From positions 1 to 9,257 of the forward strand of contig DAOWLV010000095.1 in the NCBI GenBank assembly GCA_030643455.1: DNA of 9,257 nucleotides, written 5' to 3'. Below, piece by piece: positions 6,352-9,257 of this stretch. Position 1 is the stretch's first letter, and every line of letters begins with the position of its first letter. A program made the position numbers and the translations under genes. This stretch comes from Candidatus Krumholzibacteriia bacterium (GTDB lineage: Bacteria > Krumholzibacteriota > Krumholzibacteriia > LZORAL124-64-63). The notes under the pieces are model-generated. The model was given only the letters and a program-made list of their open reading frames with translations, made no database searches and had not been told where the DNA came from.

Positions 6352-6687
6352 ATGAACGGATCGATGATGGTAACCACTACCCACGACATCGCCGGCAAGC
6401 GCATCGTCAGGACCATCGGCCTGGTGCGCGGCAACACCATCAGGGCGCGTCACGTGGGCCGGGATTTCATGGCCGGATTGAAGAACATGATCGGCGGCGA
6501 GATCAGTGAATACACCAAGATGATCGCCGAATGCCGCGAAGAGGCGCTGGACCGCATGATCGCGCAGGCGGCCGAAAACGGAGCCAATGCCGTGGTCGGT
6601 GTCCGCTTCGCGACCAGCGAGATGATGGAGCACGCGGCCGAACTGCTGGCCTACGGCACGGCCGTGGTGGTCGAGGATCTCGAATAA
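6352..6687 (+). CDS. YbjQ/UPF0145 family protein
   Basis: This 111-residue cytoplasmic protein matches the YbjQ-type (DUF74, UPF0145) family over its full length. It shows VTTTHDIAGKRIVRTIGLVR (7-26), the central GLKNMIGGEISEYTKMIAE (42-60), REEALDRMIAQAAENGANAV (62-81) and the last strand GVRFATSEMM. Family members form small ring-like homo-oligomers, often called heavy-metal-binding-like; their biochemical role is not established. The ATG at 6352 has AAGG around 6340-6343, about 8 nt upstream. ATGs at 6364 and 6367 are possible alternatives, since many members begin at MxVTTT. It follows the anti-sigma gene by 23 nt and ends before a strong terminator, so it is probably the last gene of the adenosyltransferase-sigma unit. 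Confidence 0.92.
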   Translation: MNGSMMVTTTHDIAGKRIVRTIGLVRGNTIRARHVGRDFMAGLKNMIGGEISEYTKMIAECREEALDRMIAQAAENGANAVVGVRFATSEMMEHAAELLAYGTAVVVEDLE

Positions 6688-6720
6688 AACAAATAATTCC
6701 AGAGACAAGACCAGAAGGCA

Positions 6721-6750
6721 AAAGGGCGCTCGAGGGAGCGCCCTTTATTT
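6721..6750 (+). terminator. Strong intrinsic terminator, possibly bidirectional
   Basis: An 11-bp perfect stem, AAAGGGCGCTC (6721-6731) with GAGCGCCCTTT (6736-6746), has a GAGG loop and runs into TTTATTT. It stands 33 nt after the YbjQ-type stop. Read on the minus strand the same stem is followed by TTTTGCCTT, so it can also end the ferredoxin transcript whose stop is at 6802. Confidence 0.93.
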
Positions 6751-6801
6751 CTGATCTGGTACAAGGTGAAACGGTTGGGATCTCCGTCGTTACCTCGTCG
6801 C

Positions 6802-6981
6802 TTATTCGTCGACCATGCTGATGGCATCTTCGGGGCAAGCGTCGATGCAGGCTTCGCAATCGATGCACTCTTCGGGATTGACCCAAGCCTTGCCATCGAC
6901 CATGGAGATGACTTCGGTGGGGCACGATTCCACGCATTCTTCACACCCGGTGCACAGGTTCTTGTCGACTAATGCGGGCAT
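6802..6981 (-). CDS. Small 2[4Fe-4S] bacterial-type ferredoxin
   Basis: This 59-residue acidic electron carrier has two cluster-binding motifs: C10-TG-C13-EE-C16-VES-C20-P and C39-ID-C42-EA-C45-ID-A-C49-P. Each is the classic CxxCxxCxxxCP of clostridial-type ferredoxins, so two [4Fe-4S] clusters are expected. Both halves repeat the pattern AxIxMVDx/EVISMVDG, showing the usual internal duplication. The ATG at 6981 has a perfect AGGAGG 7 nt upstream, and the stop is TAA at 6802-6804. It has its own promoter-like sequence, so it need not depend on the MauE cluster upstream. Physiological partner enzymes are not visible in the window. Confidence 0.96.
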   Translation of the reverse strand: MPALVDKNLCTGCEECVESCPTEVISMVDGKAWVNPEECIDCEACIDACPEDAISMVDE

Positions 6982-7050
6982 TGCAAATCCTCCTGAGGAC
7001 TTCGGGCAATGATACGGTTAAGGCCGCTGCCGGCGGTGGACAACACCTGA

Positions 7051-7078
7051 AAAGTAACCTCTGATTTCCCTTTGTCAA
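7051..7078 (-). promoter_or_regulatory. Probable promoter of the ferredoxin gene
   Basis: On the minus strand, TTGACA (7078-7073) is followed after 16 nt by TACTTT (7056-7051), a perfect -35 with a moderate -10. It gives a leader of about 60 nt before the ferredoxin ATG. The region just upstream (about 7080-7120) is the most A+T-rich of the window, as expected of promoter DNA. Confidence 0.5.
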
Positions 7079-7122
7079 ATCGGTGATGAATGTCAATATC
7101 AATATAATTTCTTTAATTTCAA

Positions 7123-7151
7123 CCAGTTGGAGGAGTGGCAGTGGCCAGTTG
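7123..7151. repeat. Direct repeat CCAGTTG, 22-bp period
   Basis: CCAGTTG occurs at 7123-7129 and again at 7145-7151, in the same orientation and about two helical turns apart. It lies between the end of the MauE-type gene and the ferredoxin promoter. It could be a regulator site or chance; short repeats of 7 bp are not rare. Confidence 0.3.
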
Positions 7152-7157
7152 CAAAGT

Positions 7158-7595
7158 TTATTTACGAAAAAACCGATCCAGGCCAAACCCGGGCCTCGGT
7201 GCCAGCAGGGGAGGCAGGCACATCAACAGCAGAATCCCGTCGCGCCACAGCAGGTCCAGGCCCACATCGTGACCGCCGTCGGTATTGAAACAGCCACAGG
7301 AGATGTCCAGGTTCCGGACAAGAGCCGAGGTGATCGCGGCCATGAAGACCACCGTCAGGGTCCCGGCCAGCAGGGCGGCCCCGCGGCCTCCTAGTCCAAG
7401 GATCAGGGCCGATCCGATCACGAATTCCAGTATCGGCAGCAGATGCGCGCTCGGGTGAAGAAGGGGGTAGGGCGTCAGGCGGTAATGATGGATGACTTCG
7501 GCGAAAGCCTGGGGATGGGCCAGCTTGTCCAGGGAGGCGTAGATGAAGACCCCTCCGACGAACAGGCGGCAAGCCAGGACAAACAGGTCTTTCAT
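7158..7595 (-). CDS. MauE/DoxX-family redox-associated membrane protein
   Basis: This 145-residue integral membrane protein has four hydrophobic segments at about 4-23, 50-68, 73-92 and 117-132. The first ends with the family's FIYASLDKLAHPQAFAE; the third is followed by ISCGCFN with C100-x-C102, a motif of MauE-like proteins. MauE of methylamine utilisation is needed for disulfide formation in its target, and relatives are thought to handle thiol/disulfide exchange at the membrane; this role is inferred here. The ATG at 7595 overlaps the rhodanese-like stop by 4 nt (ATGA) and has GGGAGG upstream, so the two are translationally coupled. It is the last gene of a DUF1573-rhodanese-MauE cluster. 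Confidence 0.88.
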   Translation of the reverse strand: MKDLFVLACRLFVGGVFIYASLDKLAHPQAFAEVIHHYRLTPYPLLHPSAHLLPILEFVIGSALILGLGGRGAALLAGTLTVVFMAAITSALVRNLDISCGCFNTDGGHDVGLDLLWRDGILLLMCLPPLLAPRPGFGLDRFFRK

Positions 7596-8110
7596 GACTC
7601 GCCTCCCGATCTTTCGGATACCTCACCACCGGCCTGAAGCCAGGACGTGAGACCGCCTTTGAGGATCAGCAGGTTCTGGTAGCCTCGGTCCTGCATTCGA
7701 GCGGCGATATTGGACACCGGAAATATATCTCCGTCCCCGAACAGGATGAAATGGTCTTTGGTGGTCATGAAGTCGAAATATTCGAGAAGATCGTCGTCGA
7801 AGCTCGCCTCGCGAATGAAAAAAGCCCCTGGGATGGTCTGGAAATCCCCGTCGGGATGGGGCCGGGTATCCACGAAGAGGTAGTCCCCCTCGTCGTAAAA
7901 GGCCAGGGCCTCTTCGGTCACGGTCAAAGGTGCGGCCAGTTCCAACTCGTATTCCATGGGATCGGCCGCCAGGGGAAGACCGTCACTGCGCAGGAACCAG
8001 GATGCTGCGGTGAGGACCAGGGCAAACAACAACAGCAGGCCGGCCTCCCGGAAAGGGCCGGACCACTTGAATCCCGCCAGCGCGGCTTGAACTGAGGCTC
8101 CAAGGCGCAT
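7592..8110 (-). CDS. Membrane-anchored rhodanese-fold protein lacking catalytic cysteine
   Basis: This 172-residue protein has one N-terminal membrane segment (about 23-41) and a rhodanese domain at about 62-165, probably outside the inner membrane. Fold markers are YLFVDTRPHPDGDFQTIPGA (77-96), equivalent to the usual DVR...GHIPGA, and the C-terminal AARMQDRGYQNLLILKGGLT (136-155) followed by SWLQAGGEV. In the active-site loop, where VVYCxxGxRS is expected, it reads FILFGDGDIFPVS (121-133). No cysteine exists anywhere in the protein, so sulfurtransferase activity is excluded and a binding or scaffold role is likely. The ATG at 8110 starts 5 nt after the DUF1573 stop, with only a weak GGTGCGG upstream, so coupling is likely. 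Family call is firm; function is unknown. Confidence 0.87.
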   Translation of the reverse strand: MRLGASVQAALAGFKWSGPFREAGLLLLFALVLTAASWFLRSDGLPLAADPMEYELELAAPLTVTEEALAFYDEGDYLFVDTRPHPDGDFQTIPGAFFIREASFDDDLLEYFDFMTTKDHFILFGDGDIFPVSNIAARMQDRGYQNLLILKGGLTSWLQAGGEVSERSGGES

Positions 8111-8115
8111 CGCCG

Positions 8116-9129
8116 CTACAACCGCACCATATAGGTCACCTGGACCTTGATGACCGGAGTCTCGGGATGATCGGTGTGGATGAGCAAGGTGCCCTTCATA
8201 TGGCCTTTCGACTCCAGGGCGCGGGGATCCGAACCACTGATTGGAGCGCCTTCCAGAATGACCTTTGTTTCCGTGTTGGGAATGGTCTCCAGCACCTGGA
8301 CGGAGATTTCGGGCAGGTCGATCTCGGCGCCGGTGACCTTGAATTCGGTGCCCTCCTCGAAGGGGGATACCCTGATGGTCTGAATGAAATTCTTCTTGTA
8401 GCGGAAACTGACCTGTTCGGGACTGACAGTCAGGGCCTGCGCGATCCAGGCCTGCATCTCGATGTCGACGGTGGGCAATTCCTCGATATTGGTAGTGACC
8501 CGCACGTGATCGCGGTGCCGGCCCGGGTCCATGTCGGCCGGGACAATGATCTCGAGGATGGAAACCTGGGGGTCGCCCTCGTGCCCGTTGATGGTTTTGA
8601 CATCGAACAGGCCCTGGCGGGTCTTGTCGGCGGAGATCTCCAGGACGGGTTCGTCCATGGCGGTGAAGGTGACCTGCTTGGTCAGGACTTCCCCCTTCAG
8701 GGAGCGGGAAAAGCCGACGCGTTGATTGACCGGATCGATCACCAGCGCCGCATGGACGTTGGCCTTGATCAGGATGTCGACCTGGGAGTTGATGGGGTCA
8801 TTGGACGTGATGTTGACGGCCTTGATCACCATGCCGTTGAATTTCTTGCTGTTGAACTGGATCTCGATCTGCGTCGATTCCCCGGGCGCGAGAGTTTCCT
8901 TGGCCAGTGTGGGCACGGTGCAGCCGCAATCGGCCTTCACATCCAGGATACGCAGCAATCCGGCGCCTTCGTTGGTCACCGTCACGGTGGCGGTCCGGGT
9001 CTGTTGCTGTTTCATGTCCCCGAAATCGAAGCTCAGCGGATCGACGGAGATGACCTGGGCGGCCGCCGGAGCCTGCTGAATAGCACCGATGGCCAGAATA
9101 AAGAGGAAACAAGCGATCACTTGTCGCAT
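8116..9129 (-). CDS. DUF1573 Ig-like exported protein
   Basis: This 337-residue exported protein has a signal peptide (1-24, core CFLFILAIGAI, cleavage near PAAA-QV). Residues 28-125 are a typical DUF1573 domain: FDFGDMKQQQTRTATVTVTN (34-53), the hallmark VKADCGCTVP with C68-x-C70, and a final NITSNDPINSQVDILIKANV (106-125). Two further Ig-like stretches end in similar strands (TTNIEELPTVDIEMQAWI at 212-229; IHTDHPETPVIKVQVTYMV at 317-335), suggesting three tandem domains, only the first with the CGC motif. The ATG at 9129 was chosen over 9243 because it starts the signal peptide and has GGCAGG 6 nt upstream. DUF1573 proteins are widespread in FCB and related bacteria but have no settled function. 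It heads a cluster with the cysteine-free rhodanese and the MauE-like CGC protein. Confidence 0.9.
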   Translation of the reverse strand: MRQVIACFLFILAIGAIQQAPAAAQVISVDPLSFDFGDMKQQQTRTATVTVTNEGAGLLRILDVKADCGCTVPTLAKETLAPGESTQIEIQFNSKKFNGMVIKAVNITSNDPINSQVDILIKANVHAALVIDPVNQRVGFSRSLKGEVLTKQVTFTAMDEPVLEISADKTRQGLFDVKTINGHEGDPQVSILEIIVPADMDPGRHRDHVRVTTNIEELPTVDIEMQAWIAQALTVSPEQVSFRYKKNFIQTIRVSPFEEGTEFKVTGAEIDLPEISVQVLETIPNTETKVILEGAPISGSDPRALESKGHMKGTLLIHTDHPETPVIKVQVTYMVRL

Positions 9130-9215
9130 GGGAAACCTGCCTGCGTTTGACGGTATGACTGTCTGTTGACCGGGTATTGTCTCCGAACCCCGGAATTGCC
9201 TTTCCAGTTCCCCCA

Positions 9216-9243
9216 ATTTTGTCTCTTTTCGTCCCGGTGGCAA
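9216..9243 (-). promoter_or_regulatory. Tentative promoter of the DUF1573-rhodanese-MauE cluster
   Basis: On the minus strand TTGCCA (9243-9238), 16 nt, then CAAAAT (9221-9216) gives 5/6 and 4/6 matches to the sigma-70 boxes, with a leader of about 80 nt. An overlapping alternative is an ECF-like -35, GGAACT (9211-9206). Either or neither may be used; the leader holds no other clear element. Confidence 0.3.
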
Positions 9244-9257
9244 GCCCTTAGGATACA

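Noticed and set aside
7091..7096. A second minus-strand TTGACA upstream of the ferredoxin
   Set aside because: At 16-18 nt spacing only CAAAGG/AAAGGG-like sequences follow, which are not -10 boxes.
8167..9150. A 327-codon open frame on the plus strand opposite the DUF1573 gene
   Set aside because: Its translation is rich in repeated D/G/L low-complexity stretches with no domain, and the minus-strand frame has a signal peptide and a clear DUF1573 domain. It is an antisense shadow of G+C-rich codon use.
9130..9243. A 38-residue N-terminal extension of the DUF1573 protein
   Set aside because: It would bury the signal peptide, is charged and lacks a ribosome binding site; the ATG at 9129 explains everything better.
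1..9257. CRISPR arrays, insertion sequences, tRNA or rRNA genes
   Set aside because: No regularly spaced repeats, transposase-like frames, terminal inverted repeats or cloverleaf sequences were seen by eye in the window.

Overview
The window (about 60% G+C, densely coded, signal peptides, a TonB-dependent receptor) comes from a Gram-negative-type bacterium. The secreted protein ending in a FlgD-like / type IX-sorting-like tail (NPCNP...GVY) is typical of the FCB lineage and allies (Bacteroidota, Eisenbacteria, Krumholzibacteria and similar). The G+C content argues against a typical Bacteroides. This placement is an inference.

Layout. Bases 1-313 hold the 3' end of a probable tRNA-dihydrouridine synthase. 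A promoter-like TTGACA-N17-TAGGGT overlaps its stop codon and would start transcription just ahead of a cobalamin riboswitch (328-510). The riboswitch precedes a BtuB-like TonB-dependent receptor (544-2634) and, 2 nt later, a secreted beta-propeller protein (2637-4037). The pair resembles the BtuB/BtuG corrinoid-capture pairs of Bacteroides and is the most interesting item here. A small SpoIIAA/STAS-like protein (4045-4413, minus) converges on it.

Divergently, a plus-strand unit encodes a PduO-type cobalamin adenosyltransferase (4623-5207), an ECF sigma factor (5208-5867), a two-TM anti-sigma factor lacking the zinc cysteines (5864-6328) and a YbjQ/UPF0145 protein (6352-6687). It ends at a strong intrinsic terminator (6721-6750). 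A terminator-like hairpin also lies in the leader of this unit.

The right part is on the minus strand. A 59-residue 2[4Fe-4S] ferredoxin (6802-6981) has its own promoter. Upstream of it is a tight three-gene cluster: a DUF1573 Ig-like exported protein (8116-9129), a membrane-anchored rhodanese fold with no cysteine at all (7592-8110) and a MauE/DoxX membrane protein with a CGC motif (7158-7595). The cluster looks like an envelope thiol/redox module of unknown function.

Together, corrinoid is probably captured at the outer membrane under riboswitch feedback and adenosylated in the cytoplasm. The adenosyltransferase is co-transcribed with a stress-type sigma/anti-sigma pair.
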